Positions 54,641-63,279 of a DNA stretch of 64,000 nucleotides are shown one piece after another. The DNA is from Pseudomonas promysalinigenes (lineage in GTDB: Bacteria; Pseudomonadota; Gammaproteobacteria; Pseudomonadales; Pseudomonadaceae), in contig NZ_CP077094.1 of the NCBI RefSeq assembly GCF_014269025.2, forward strand, positions 1,426,001 through 1,490,000, given 5' to 3'. Within the stretch, counting starts at the first letter, position 1. Every line of letters starts with the position of its first letter. The notes under the pieces are model-generated. The model ran no database searches. It saw only the letters and a list, made by a program, of their open reading frames with translations, and was not told where the DNA came from. Both the position numbers and the translations under genes were made by a program.

Positions 54641-55186
54641 CTATTTCAGATCGAACACGAAAGGAACCGTCGCGTTAACTGGCCCTGCGCTGACAGTGGC
54701 TGCGGTCGCGCGCAGGTTGGCGTAGAACACCATCGTGCTTTTGCCAGTGTCCGCCAGGTCATACTCCTTGGATTCAGCCCCCCAAGGGATGATTGTGCGG
54801 TTCTCGTCTTTGATTGCCAACGCTACCCCAGCGGCGCTGCCAGCGTGCAGTGCGTGCAGAGTATCGCCGGTGCCCGCAGGGCCATCGATGCCGGAAAAGG
54901 ACACGACACCTTTCATGCCTGTTGGGTCGCAACTGGCGCCGGCGGTGATGCTGATGCCAAAGCGCAGAGCCCCCGACTCGTTGCCAACAGCCCCTGTGAG
55001 CTTAGAGGCATCTCCATCCGGCAGCGTGATCGGGTTCAGTATCGCACCGTTGCTAGGGTCTACAATCTCGATGGAGCAGGTGTTACCGGTGACTTTGCCG
55101 GTGAACAGGATGGTGCCGGTGTCCGGCAAGGCATGGGCGGTGCTCGCGGCCGCGGCCAGGCCGAGGGCGATCAAGGTTTTCTTCAT
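54641..55186 (-). CDS. Major fimbrial subunit (type 1-like pilin)
   Basis: A 181-residue pilin with signal peptide (1–19, ending AHA). The mature chain starts LPDTGTILFTGKVTGNTCSIEI, the usual first cysteine strand, with the second cysteine in AGASCDPTG. It ends with a beta-zipper-like VNATVPFVFDLK. A single Ig-like pilin fold polymerised by donor-strand exchange is expected. It is the first gene of the pilus operon on the minus strand; the 215 bp upstream (55187–55401) hold no gene and should contain its promoter, though no clear hexamers stand out. Confidence 0.92.
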   Translation of the reverse strand: MKKTLIALGLAAAASTAHALPDTGTILFTGKVTGNTCSIEIVDPSNGAILNPITLPDGDASKLTGAVGNESGALRFGISITAGASCDPTGMKGVVSFSGIDGPAGTGDTLHALHAGSAAGVALAIKDENRTIIPWGAESKEYDLADTGKSTMVFYANLRATAATVSAGPVNATVPFVFDLK

Positions 55187-55401
55187 TGGTGATACCCGTT
55201 GGTCAGTTGAAGGGCGCGATCATCGTTATTGATGATGGGCTCATTTTCAGCCCTGGACAGCTGCTCAGCAGTCACAGGGACGCGTGCAGATTAGGCGCGG
55301 TGGCCCTGAGCGTCTGTAAGGCGAATCAACTTGAAGGCGGGGCTTTGCGATGGCTCGCGGCGTCGAATCGCGCCTGGAATCAGGCGCGACTGTCAAGGCG
55401 G

Positions 55402-55812
55402 TCAGTGGTTGGCAGAGTCATCCGGCAGGGAGAGCAGTTGCTTCTCCTGATGCCAGTCGAAAGGCTCATCGTTCTGCTCTGCCTCGTAGCGGCGTTCTTC
55501 GAGGCGTTGATAGAGGTCGAGCTCCTCGTCAGGCATGTAGTGCAAGCAGTCTCCACCAAAGAACCACAGCAGGTCGCGCGGTACCAGGTGAGCGATTTGC
55601 GGATAACGCTGGATGACCTGGCAGATCAGGTCCTGGCCCAGGTATTGGCTTTCCAATGGGTTTTGCGGCAGCAAGGTCAGCAATTCGTCGAAGCGCTCGA
55701 GGAACAGGGCGTGGCTTTCCTCCGGGACCTGCTCAGCATCGCCTAGCGCAACCAGGATAGTGCGCAGATGGTTCAGCAGTTGTAGGTGATACTCCAGGTG
55801 TGGGTTGGCCAT
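55402..55812 (-). CDS. PA2817-family protein
   Basis: A 136-residue acidic cytoplasmic protein with helical pattern, containing LLWFFGGDCLHYMPDEELDLYQRLEERRYEAE. In PAO1 the gene PA2817 lies two genes from the fadE-like PA2815, and here the same neighbour follows (78 bp gap), so the identity rests on synteny and on the sequence pattern as I remember it. No biochemical function is known to me. Confidence 0.8.
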   Translation of the reverse strand: MANPHLEYHLQLLNHLRTILVALGDAEQVPEESHALFLERFDELLTLLPQNPLESQYLGQDLICQVIQRYPQIAHLVPRDLLWFFGGDCLHYMPDEELDLYQRLEERRYEAEQNDEPFDWHQEKQLLSLPDDSANH

Positions 55813-55890
55813 GGGCAGTCCTCGGGGGTGATCGAAACGGGGGCGGAGTATACGCGGGTTACGCAGGGGGCCGCAAAACGCCCCCCTTGC

Positions 55891-58338
55891 TCAGCGCACC
55901 TTGCCAGGTTCGGGCAGCAACTGCGCCTTGTCGAAGGCGTCCACATCGATCACTGCGCGGCGGGCGTGCTCTGCCTCGTGTAACCGCTGCCCGTCATCAG
56001 GCTGCAGCGCACCGCTTTGCACCGCCGCATCGATCAGCGACTCCCCAGGTGCAGGCTGCACCCTGCCTTCTTTGACAGCCTGGTATAGCGTTTTATGCAG
56101 CGGAGCTGCCTCATTCAGCAACTCGGTGGCCCGTTGCAGTGCAGCCACTGGATCGCCATCGGCCTGCGGGCGGAAGCAGCCTGCAAGTAGTTCTTCCAGA
56201 GCCGGATCGCCCTTGCTGCGGCCAATCAGCGCCGCTACTTCGGCATCCAGTTCGTCGCTCGGCCCGGTATGACGGCGGCCGAAGGGGAATACAAGCACGC
56301 GAAGTGCACAGCCGACCAGGCGTTTGGGGAAGTTATCTAGCAGCCTATCCAAAGCCTTCTCCGCCTGCCCCAGGCTTTCTTCCAGGGCCCAACGTAGCAG
56401 AGGTTGCATGTGCTTGGGCGAGCCCAGATCGTGGTAGCGTTTGAGCGCGGCACTGGATAGGTATAGGTAGCTCAGCACATCGCCCAGGCGTGCACTCAGG
56501 CGTTCGCGGCGCTTGAGCGTGCCACCCAGCAGCAGCATCGACAGGTCGGCCAGCAGGGCAAAGGCAGCAGCCTGGCGATTGAGGGCACGGAAGTAACCTT
56601 GGCTCAAGGCATCGCCAGGAACGGCTTCCAAACGGCCGAGTCCGAGGTTGAATACTAGCGTGCTGGCCGCATTGCCAGCTGCGAACATGATATGTTCGAT
56701 CAGCAGTTCGTCGAATGCTTTCAGTGCCTGCCCCTGATCCTCACGCCCGGCCAGGGCCATTTCCTTCAGCACGAACGGGTGGCAGCGGATAGCACCCTGG
56801 CCGAAGATCATCAGGTTACGCGAAAGGATGTTCGCGCCTTCGACCGTGATAAAGATTGGCGCCCCTTGCCAGTTTCGGCCCAGGTAGTTGTTCGGCCCCA
56901 TGATAATAGCCTTGCCGCCGTGCACGTCCATGGCATGCTGGATGCATTCCCGACCGCGTTCGGTCAGGTGGTATTTGAGGATTGCCGATAGCACCGAAGG
57001 CTTCTCGCCCAAGTCTACAGCCTTGGCGGTCAGCAGACGGGCGCTGTCCATCAGCCAGGCGTTGCCGCCGATGCGTGCCAGCGACTCCTGAATGCCTTCG
57101 AACGCGGCCAGCGGCACATTAAACTGCTCGCGGATGTTGGCATACTGGCCGGTTACCAGGCTGGTGTACTTGGCAGCGCCGGTGCCCACTGCGGGCAATG
57201 AAATAGAGCGGCCTACCGACAGGCAGTTCATCAGCATCATCCAGCCCTTGCCGAGCATGGCCTGGCCGCCAATAAGAAAACTCAGCGGCACAAACACGTC
57301 TCTTCCGCTATTGGGCCCGTTCATGAACGCAGCACCCAGTGGCAAGTGGCGTTTGCCAATCTCGACGCCGGGCGTGTCGGTCGGGATCAGGGCCAGGCTG
57401 ATGCCCAGTTCTTCCTGGTCACCCAGCAGGTGTTGCGGGTCGTAGGCCTTGAAGGCCAGCCCCAACAGTGTAGCGACCGGGCCCAAGGTGATGTAGCGTT
57501 TTTCCCAATTCAGGCGCAGGCCCAGCACTTCTTCGCCTTCCCACAGGCCTTTGCAGATGATGCCGGTGTCAGGCATCGCGCCTGCATCGGAGCCGGCCAG
57601 TGGGCCGGTCAGGGCAAAACAGGGAATCTCGTCGCCTCGGGCCAAGCGTGGCAGGTAGTAGTTGCGCTGCTCTTCGGTGCCGTAATGCAGCAGCAGTTCG
57701 GCGGGTCCCAAGGAGTTTGGGACCATCACAGTCGAAGCCAGGTCCCCGCTGCGGGTGGCCAGTTTCATCGCCACCTGCGAGTGCGCATAGGCCGAAAAGC
57801 CTTTGCCGCCGTATTCTTTGGGGATGATCAGGGCGAAAAAACCATGCTGCTTGATGTGATCCCAGGCTTGGGGAGGCAGATCCAGGTCCTGGCCAATCTG
57901 CCAGTCGCTGACCATGGCGCACAGCTCTTGCGTGGGGCCGTCGATGAAGGCCTGCTCTTCTTCTGTCAGCTTCGGTGCCGGGTAGGCCAGCAAGGTGCGC
58001 CAGTCGGGGCGGCCGCTGAAGAGTTCGCCGTCCCACCACACGGTGCCGGCTTCGATTGCTTCGCGCTCGGTTTGCGACATGGGCGGCAGGGTGCGTTGGA
58101 ACCAGCCGAACACTGGGCCGGTGAATACTTTGCGGCGCCAGTCAGGCAGCACCAGCAGGGCGAATTTCAGTGCCAGGACCACCCAGATCAAGGCCAAAAG
58201 CCAGCCTGGCACGGTGCTGAAAATGCCCATGATCAGTACATAGATCGCCATGACGCCGAGTATCTGCAACGGGGCGAGGCGCCGATGCAGCAGGTACGCC
58301 GCGCCGCCCACCAACCCTAGCAACCACAACAGCCACAT
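55891..58338 (-). CDS. fadE: Acyl-CoA dehydrogenase FadE
   Basis: An 815-residue acyl-CoA dehydrogenase of the FadE type (first step of fatty-acid beta-oxidation, electrons to ETF). Two N-terminal membrane helices (about 2–17 and 26–62) anchor it to the inner membrane. The dehydrogenase core then carries FALTGPLAGSDAGAMPDTG (FAD/substrate binding), MNCLSVGRSISLPAVGTGAAK, and DVHGGKAIIMGPNNYLGRNWQGAPIFITVEGANIL near the active site. A C-terminal extension of about 200 residues is typical of FadE. Length is normal (E. coli 814). It corresponds to PA2815. Confidence 0.95.
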   Translation of the reverse strand: MWLLWLLGLVGGAAYLLHRRLAPLQILGVMAIYVLIMGIFSTVPGWLLALIWVVLALKFALLVLPDWRRKVFTGPVFGWFQRTLPPMSQTEREAIEAGTVWWDGELFSGRPDWRTLLAYPAPKLTEEEQAFIDGPTQELCAMVSDWQIGQDLDLPPQAWDHIKQHGFFALIIPKEYGGKGFSAYAHSQVAMKLATRSGDLASTVMVPNSLGPAELLLHYGTEEQRNYYLPRLARGDEIPCFALTGPLAGSDAGAMPDTGIICKGLWEGEEVLGLRLNWEKRYITLGPVATLLGLAFKAYDPQHLLGDQEELGISLALIPTDTPGVEIGKRHLPLGAAFMNGPNSGRDVFVPLSFLIGGQAMLGKGWMMLMNCLSVGRSISLPAVGTGAAKYTSLVTGQYANIREQFNVPLAAFEGIQESLARIGGNAWLMDSARLLTAKAVDLGEKPSVLSAILKYHLTERGRECIQHAMDVHGGKAIIMGPNNYLGRNWQGAPIFITVEGANILSRNLMIFGQGAIRCHPFVLKEMALAGREDQGQALKAFDELLIEHIMFAAGNAASTLVFNLGLGRLEAVPGDALSQGYFRALNRQAAAFALLADLSMLLLGGTLKRRERLSARLGDVLSYLYLSSAALKRYHDLGSPKHMQPLLRWALEESLGQAEKALDRLLDNFPKRLVGCALRVLVFPFGRRHTGPSDELDAEVAALIGRSKGDPALEELLAGCFRPQADGDPVAALQRATELLNEAAPLHKTLYQAVKEGRVQPAPGESLIDAAVQSGALQPDDGQRLHEAEHARRAVIDVDAFDKAQLLPEPGKVR

Positions 58339-58366
58339 AGTCTTTCCTCCATGGAACCAGGTATTC

Positions 58367-58450
58367 GAAACCTTTGCCAGGAGCTTAGACGGCTACCCGG
58401 CCAAAGCCTACCTGAACAGTGACAAGGTGTGGCTGGAGGAGTTCGTTTGA
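58367..58450 (+). pseudogene. Possible orphan 3' end of a lost gene
   Basis: Downstream of the fadE start, the plus strand encodes a 27-codon stretch ending in TGA at 58448–58450 (…ARSLDGYPAKAYLNSDKVW, then LEEFV) with normal protein-like composition. The codons before it fall inside the fadE gene on the other strand, so no complete gene is present. It may be the remnant C-terminus of a gene removed by rearrangement. Weakly supported. Confidence 0.3.
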
Positions 58451-58469
58451 AAGCCAACAGGGTGAGTAG

Positions 58470-59996
58470 TCAGGCCTTGTTCCACTGGTCTACGAAGGCT
58501 TCGGCCGTCATCAAAGGGATCGGTAAGATGATATAGGCCCAGTACCAGTCATCTGGGTCAATCTTCTCGGCTTGGATAACGGTGTACCGACTTAACAGGC
58601 TTGGGGAGAATATCCCTTCCTGGCTGACCTTGCCTTGGCCCGCCAGGACTGTCCATTTGATCCGGTCGGCTGGCACTTCAACGTCTTGTTTAGTTTTCTT
58701 GTCGATGTAACAGAAGCGCAGTTTCACACGACCTTGACTCAGCTCGGTCTTGAAGAAGAAATTGGGCTCCATGTTCAATACTACGAAAGTTGAAATAGGG
58801 GATAGCAAGGTATTGCCCGTGAGAACCGCTTCGATCCGTGCAGGTTCATCAAAGGACGTTTTTGTCGCAGTCGGTTCCTGGCAAACGCTGTTGTCTGATA
58901 GGTGAATTGGCGGTTGGCTGGGAGGGGTGTAATCACATACGAAGTGGCCGGGGGCGATCTTACCTTGGCCTCCGTCCGCCAATGCCCAGACAAGAGCGGT
59001 AGATACTTGCGGGCTAACAGTGATCTGTTTTGCAGTGTCGCCAGCTCTGATCGCGGCGACCAGGGGGTCGGCGTGAAGGATCAACGGCTCGGGGGCGGCA
59101 GCGGGCTCCCTGGTGTCGGAGTAGAATTTATAGGTTGCCTTGTACACCCCAGTGGCGTGGTCCTGGGAGAACGTGTCGCACCACGCATACCCCAAGGGCA
59201 ATAGCAGGCCGGCGAGGTCTGTGAAGGTGTTTACATCAGTCGAGCCAGGCACGTCGTTAGCATGAATGTAGGCCGCTAGCTCGTCCTTGGGCGTGGGGTC
59301 GCGCAGGGGAAGTGGCGAGCCTGAGGTATCACCCCTGCATACTTGCAGAACGTGAGAGCCCGTCAGCGGGTGCTTGCGAATCTGGAAATTCATTTCTTTC
59401 AGTAGCCAATCTGCCTCATTGCGCGCATCGACCTCGTAAAGTTCAACAGTGCGTTGCGCGTCCGGCAGGGCATCGAAGTAGCTTCGAAAAAACCATCCCA
59501 GTTGTGTGTCGCGTGTTTCTGCGCCGTCGGCCTGCGAATAGAAAGTTGATTGTGTGCCTATTTTAAGGACTAGCGGCCTACCGGGGCCTGCGCAGTAACC
59601 TACGCAGTCATCCAGTGGAATCTCGTGATAGAGGAATTGCGGTTCGTTAGGCCAAAATGCAACGACACTGTCCAGATTAGCCCTGGGCTTGCCACCGAAC
59701 ACCGGATGTGTCCAGATAGCATTGACACAGGACAGGACGGGTGATTTCACCTGGATACAGTCGTCCAGGTACTTCACAGAGGGCGCGGCGAGTTTGCAAT
59801 CGAGCACTTCCCGCGTGCTGCTGTGGGGCTGTTCAATATGAAAAGTTCTCTGACCAGGGGGTGGCGGTCTGGCGCTGCTGAATTCCTCGCGAATATTATT
59901 GATCTTGTGAGCGTCGAAGACGACGTGTATACGCCAACCCCGCATATCGTGATTATGCAGAATCGACGCATCAGTGCTTACTCGTGGTTGTTTCAT
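58470..59996 (-). CDS. P47-like TULIP-family protein (third, isolated)
   Basis: A 508-residue protein without signal peptide. The N-terminus carries the same W-x11-N signature as the two operon members (RGWRIHVVFDAHKIN), followed by a LAAPSVKYL strand. The C-terminal module (KWTVLAGQGKVSQEGIFSP … YTVIQAEKIDPDDWYWAYIILPIP) matches the C-terminus of the 813-residue protein (FKVKGSGTLVDGVYTPD … YAVIVAIEENDDVYKWVPAI). It is shorter than the other two and has no RHS or Ig partner nearby, but a copy of the 18-bp motif lies 59 bp upstream. Function unknown; a lipid-binding fold is inferred from the P47-like pattern. Confidence 0.6.
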   Translation of the reverse strand: MKQPRVSTDASILHNHDMRGWRIHVVFDAHKINNIREEFSSARPPPPGQRTFHIEQPHSSTREVLDCKLAAPSVKYLDDCIQVKSPVLSCVNAIWTHPVFGGKPRANLDSVVAFWPNEPQFLYHEIPLDDCVGYCAGPGRPLVLKIGTQSTFYSQADGAETRDTQLGWFFRSYFDALPDAQRTVELYEVDARNEADWLLKEMNFQIRKHPLTGSHVLQVCRGDTSGSPLPLRDPTPKDELAAYIHANDVPGSTDVNTFTDLAGLLLPLGYAWCDTFSQDHATGVYKATYKFYSDTREPAAAPEPLILHADPLVAAIRAGDTAKQITVSPQVSTALVWALADGGQGKIAPGHFVCDYTPPSQPPIHLSDNSVCQEPTATKTSFDEPARIEAVLTGNTLLSPISTFVVLNMEPNFFFKTELSQGRVKLRFCYIDKKTKQDVEVPADRIKWTVLAGQGKVSQEGIFSPSLLSRYTVIQAEKIDPDDWYWAYIILPIPLMTAEAFVDQWNKA

Positions 59997-60055
59997 GATT
60001 GACCCCGTGAGTTGGCGCTGTAAGGGATTTAATCAGCAGCTGCCCACGGTGGGTA

Positions 60056-60073
60056 CTGGCAATTTTATCAGGT
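60056..60073 (-). promoter_or_regulatory. 18-bp recurrent motif upstream of the isolated P47-like gene
   Basis: On the minus strand it reads ACCTGATAAAATTGCCAG, matching 15 of 18 positions of the copy at 36524; the flanking GC- before it is also shared. It faces the gene starting at 59996, 59 bp away. Confidence 0.6.
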
Positions 60074-60162
60074 GCCCGAGCCGCACGCGGGGGGTGTTTT
60101 TGGCTGCAACATGCAAGTAGCAGGGTTAGACTCTTGCTTCTTGTACATTCAGGGATGTCATC

Positions 60163-60786
60163 ATGCTTAAAATCTGGGGCCGCAAGAACTCAAGCAATGT
60201 ACGCAAGGCGTTGTGGATCGCCCACGAGCTGGGTCTGGCCTTCGAGTCGATCGATGCCGGCGGCGCCTTCGGCGTGGTGGACGAACCGCACTACCGGGCG
60301 CTCAACCCCAACGGTCTGGTGCCTATGCTCGAAGATGGCGACCTGACCTTGTGGGAGTCCAATACCATTGTGCGCTACCTATGTGCCGAATACGGCGGTG
60401 ACCAAGGCTGGTACCTGGAAGACCCACGCCAGCGCGCCCTGGCCGACAAATGGATGGACTGGACCACCTCGTCCTTCGCCACGCCGTTCCGCCCGCTGTT
60501 TTGGGGCCTGCTGCGCACTGCGCAAGACCAGCGCGACTGGGTGGCGATCAACGCGGCGCACAAGCAGTGTGCTCAATTATTGGCAATCGCTGACCAGACC
60601 TTGGCCAAACAACCGTACCTGTCCGGTGACCAGATCGGCATGGGCGACATCCCACTGGGCAGCTTCATTTACGCCTGGTTCGAAATGCCCATCGAGCGCC
60701 CGGCCATGTATCACCTGGAAGCGTGGTATGAACGCCTCAAGCAACGGCCGGCCTACCAGGCTGCGGTGATGACCGCGCTCACCTGA
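60163..60786 (+). CDS. Glutathione S-transferase
   Basis: A 207-residue cytosolic GST. The N-terminal thioredoxin-like domain (1–78) has MLKIWGRKNSSNVRKALW with Ser10/Ser11 or Asn12 near the glutathione thiol, NPNGLVPML (cis-Pro) and WESNTIVRYL (Glu-Ser glutathione contact). The C-terminal helical domain ends AWYERLKQRPAYQAAV. It corresponds in position to PA2813. Substrate unknown. It is upstream of, but probably not co-transcribed with, the ABC genes (132-bp gap). Confidence 0.93.
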   Translation: MLKIWGRKNSSNVRKALWIAHELGLAFESIDAGGAFGVVDEPHYRALNPNGLVPMLEDGDLTLWESNTIVRYLCAEYGGDQGWYLEDPRQRALADKWMDWTTSSFATPFRPLFWGLLRTAQDQRDWVAINAAHKQCAQLLAIADQTLAKQPYLSGDQIGMGDIPLGSFIYAWFEMPIERPAMYHLEAWYERLKQRPAYQAAVMTALT

Positions 60787-60918
60787 ACCTCCTTCGATAG
60801 TCATTATCAATAGATGTGACTGTACTTGCGCGGCATGGGCTTGCACCATGGCTGCACTCACTGCGCCAGTGACTTTACCTGGCGTACCCTTCACCTTTTC
60901 TTCGGTAAGTGGCCCGCT

Positions 60919-61851
60919 ATGAGTTCCGCCCTGTCCATCCGGCAGCTGACCAAGACCTACGGCAACGGCTTCCAGGCCTTGAAAGGCATTGACCTCGATG
61001 TTGCCGAAGGCGATTTCTTCGCTCTGCTTGGCCCGAACGGCGCCGGCAAGTCCACCACCATCGGCATCCTGTCCACCTTGGTGAACAAGACCACTGGCAC
61101 GGTAAACGTGTTCGGCCACGACCTGGACCGCGAGCCCTCCGCGCTCAAGCGCTGCCTGGGTGTGGTGCCCCAGGAATTCAACTTCAACCAATTCGAGAAG
61201 ACCTTCGACATTGTCGTGACCCAGGCCGGCTACTATGGCATCCCGCCCAAGCTGGCCAAGGAGCGCGCCGAGCAGTACCTGACCCAACTGGGCCTGTGGG
61301 ACAAACGCGATGTGCAGTCGCGCTCGCTGTCGGGCGGCATGAAGCGCCGCTTGATGATTGCCCGCGCATTGATCCACGAACCACGTCTGCTGATCCTCGA
61401 CGAGCCGACAGCCGGGGTGGATATCGAGCTGCGTCGATCAATGTGGAGCTTCCTTACCGAGCTCAACCAGAAGGGCATCACCATCATCCTCACCACGCAT
61501 TATCTGGAGGAGGCCGAGCAGCTGTGCCGTAACATCGGCATCATCGACCATGGCACCATCGTCGAGAATACCAGCATGCGCCAACTGCTGGGCAAGCTGC
61601 ATGTCGAAACCTTCGTCCTCGATCTCAAGCAGGACCTGGCCTCGGCGCCAGTACTGCAGGGCTACCCGTGCCGGCTGCTGACACCGCATACCCTGGAAGT
61701 GCAAGTGGACAAGGACATCGGTATCACCGCGCTGTTCGGCCAACTGGCATTGCAGAACATCGAAGTGCAAAGCCTGCGCAACAAGACCAACCGACTTGAG
61801 GAGCTGTTCGTGTCTCTGGTGGAAAAGAACCTGTCGAAGGTGGCCGTATGA
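60919..61851 (+). CDS. ABC transporter ATP-binding protein (YadG-like)
   Basis: A 310-residue ABC ATPase. Walker A GPNGAGKST (38–46), Q-loop VVPQEFNFN, signature LSGGM (137–141), Walker B LLILDEP (157–163) and the switch His in LTTHYLEE are all intact. A C-terminal extension (about 230–310) of the drug/antibiotic-type exporters follows. Start ATG 60919 precedes the ABC domain; the frame from 60826 lies in the intergenic space. The ATGA overlap with the permease gene shows a two-gene transporter like E. coli YadGH. Export substrate unknown. Confidence 0.94.
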   Translation: MSSALSIRQLTKTYGNGFQALKGIDLDVAEGDFFALLGPNGAGKSTTIGILSTLVNKTTGTVNVFGHDLDREPSALKRCLGVVPQEFNFNQFEKTFDIVVTQAGYYGIPPKLAKERAEQYLTQLGLWDKRDVQSRSLSGGMKRRLMIARALIHEPRLLILDEPTAGVDIELRRSMWSFLTELNQKGITIILTTHYLEEAEQLCRNIGIIDHGTIVENTSMRQLLGKLHVETFVLDLKQDLASAPVLQGYPCRLLTPHTLEVQVDKDIGITALFGQLALQNIEVQSLRNKTNRLEELFVSLVEKNLSKVAV

Positions 61852-62627
61852 GTGTGGAACTGCGCACCAACTGGGTCGCCCTGAACACCATCGTCTATCG
61901 CGAAGTGCGGCGCTTTTTGCGCATCTGGCCGCAGACCCTGCTGCCACCGGCCATCACCATGGTGCTGTATTTCGTGATCTTCGGTAACTTGATCGGCCGG
62001 CAGATCGGCGACATGGGTGGCTTCACCTACATGCAGTACATCGTACCGGGGCTGATCATGATGTCGGTGATCACCAACTCTTATGGCAATGTGGTGTCGA
62101 GCTTCTTCGGCAGTAAGTTCCAGCGCTCCATCGAAGAACTGATGGTGTCGCCGGTATCGCCGCACACCATTTTGGTGGGCTATGTGCTGGGCGGTGTGCT
62201 GCGCGGGCTGGCAGTGGGGGTGATCGTAACCATCCTGTCGATGTTCTTCACCGACCTGCAGGTGCACCACTTGGGCGTGACCATTGTCGTGGTCTTCCTG
62301 ACGGCGACCATCTTCTCGTTGCTGGGCTTCGTCAACGCCGTGTTCGCACGTAATTTCGACGACATTTCGATCATCCCGACCTTCGTGCTGACGCCACTGA
62401 CCTACCTGGGCGGGGTGTTCTACTCGATCAACCTGTTGCCGCCGTTCTGGCAGACCGTGTCGTTGGCCAACCCGGTGTTGCACATGGTCAACTCGTTCCG
62501 CTACGGCATCCTAGGGGTGTCGGATATCAGTATCGGCACGGCGATCACCTTCATGCTGGTGGCCACTGCGGTGCTTTACGGGCTGTGTGTTCGCCTGCTG
62601 GTCAGCGGCCGCGGCATGCGCGCCTGA
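61848..62627 (+). CDS. ABC-2 type permease (YadH-like)
   Basis: A 259-residue inner-membrane permease with about six membrane segments of the ABC-2 family. Typical segments are NTIVYREVRRFLRIWPQTLLPP at the N-terminus, VPGLIMMSVITNSYG, the RSIEELMVSPVSP loop that contacts the ATPase, and LTYLGGVFYSINLLPPFWQ. It is translationally coupled to the ATPase gene. Its last 117 bp are antisense to the 3' end of the DUF2062 gene. Confidence 0.93.
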   Translation: MSVELRTNWVALNTIVYREVRRFLRIWPQTLLPPAITMVLYFVIFGNLIGRQIGDMGGFTYMQYIVPGLIMMSVITNSYGNVVSSFFGSKFQRSIEELMVSPVSPHTILVGYVLGGVLRGLAVGVIVTILSMFFTDLQVHHLGVTIVVVFLTATIFSLLGFVNAVFARNFDDISIIPTFVLTPLTYLGGVFYSINLLPPFWQTVSLANPVLHMVNSFRYGILGVSDISIGTAITFMLVATAVLYGLCVRLLVSGRGMRA

Positions 62628-63137
62628 TACCCGTTGCTTGCGCCGGCGCCACTGCCGGCCGATCCACCAGCGCCAGTACAGCAGGGTGGTGAGCCAGGCG
62701 ACCACGCCAAGCACCACCGCGCACACCACCGAACCCAGCAAGAACGGTTGCCACACCGTTGCCAGCTGGTCAGTAATCCATTCGAATGTCAGTTCTTCAG
62801 GCAGGCTGCGCGGTGGCACCTGCATCAGCCAGGCGCCGGTCATGTAAGTGACGAAAAACACCGGTGGCATGGTCAGCGGGTTGGTCAGCCAGACCAAGCT
62901 GACCGCGATTGGCAGATTGCCGCGCACCGGGATGGCCATTGCGGCAGCCAGCAGCATTTGCATGGGAATGGGGATCAAGGCCGCGAACAGGCCTACGCCC
63001 ATGGCCCGTGCAACCGAGTGACGGTTGAGGTGCCAAAGGTTTGGATCGTGCAGCAGCTTGCCGAAAAAACGTAAAGACTTGTGTTCCCGAATGCTGCTCG
63101 GGTCCGGCATGTAGCGTTTGAAAAGTCGGCGCGGCAT
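62511..63137 (-). CDS. DUF2062 domain membrane protein
   Basis: A 208-residue inner-membrane protein of the DUF2062 family, starting MPRRLFKRYMPDP and containing the family segments SVARAMGVGLFAALIPIPMQ, LVWLTNPLTMPPVFFVTY and a final hydrophobic helix. The start at 63137 has a GGGAG site; the open frame to 63209 is not conserved. The last 39 residues (Ala/Gln/His-rich) are encoded antisense to the permease gene and probably arose by overprinting or by loss of an earlier stop. In Pseudomonas this family often neighbours comEC, as here. Confidence 0.9.
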   Translation of the reverse strand: MPRRLFKRYMPDPSSIREHKSLRFFGKLLHDPNLWHLNRHSVARAMGVGLFAALIPIPMQMLLAAAMAIPVRGNLPIAVSLVWLTNPLTMPPVFFVTYMTGAWLMQVPPRSLPEELTFEWITDQLATVWQPFLLGSVVCAVVLGVVAWLTTLLYWRWWIGRQWRRRKQRVSGAHAAAADQQANTQPVKHRSGHQHEGDRRADTDIRHP

Positions 63138-63279
63138 GTAGGCTCCCGGAGCGTTGATTCGGGAAGTATGCCTCGATTCACGTGGCGCCTCGTTTAGAGT
63201 TTGTGACAATTGTTTAGCGGGCCACGCCGGCTTTTCGTCTATGCATGAGTGAGCTATTGCGCTTCTGGAGCTCTAACTC

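Noticed and set aside
57346..58320. 324-residue open frame opposite fadE
   Set aside because: Antisense to a conserved gene; composition unlike real proteins.
60800..60816. Fur-box-like AGTCATTATCAATAG upstream of the ABC genes
   Set aside because: Only half of the Fur consensus is matched and nothing else links the transporter to iron.
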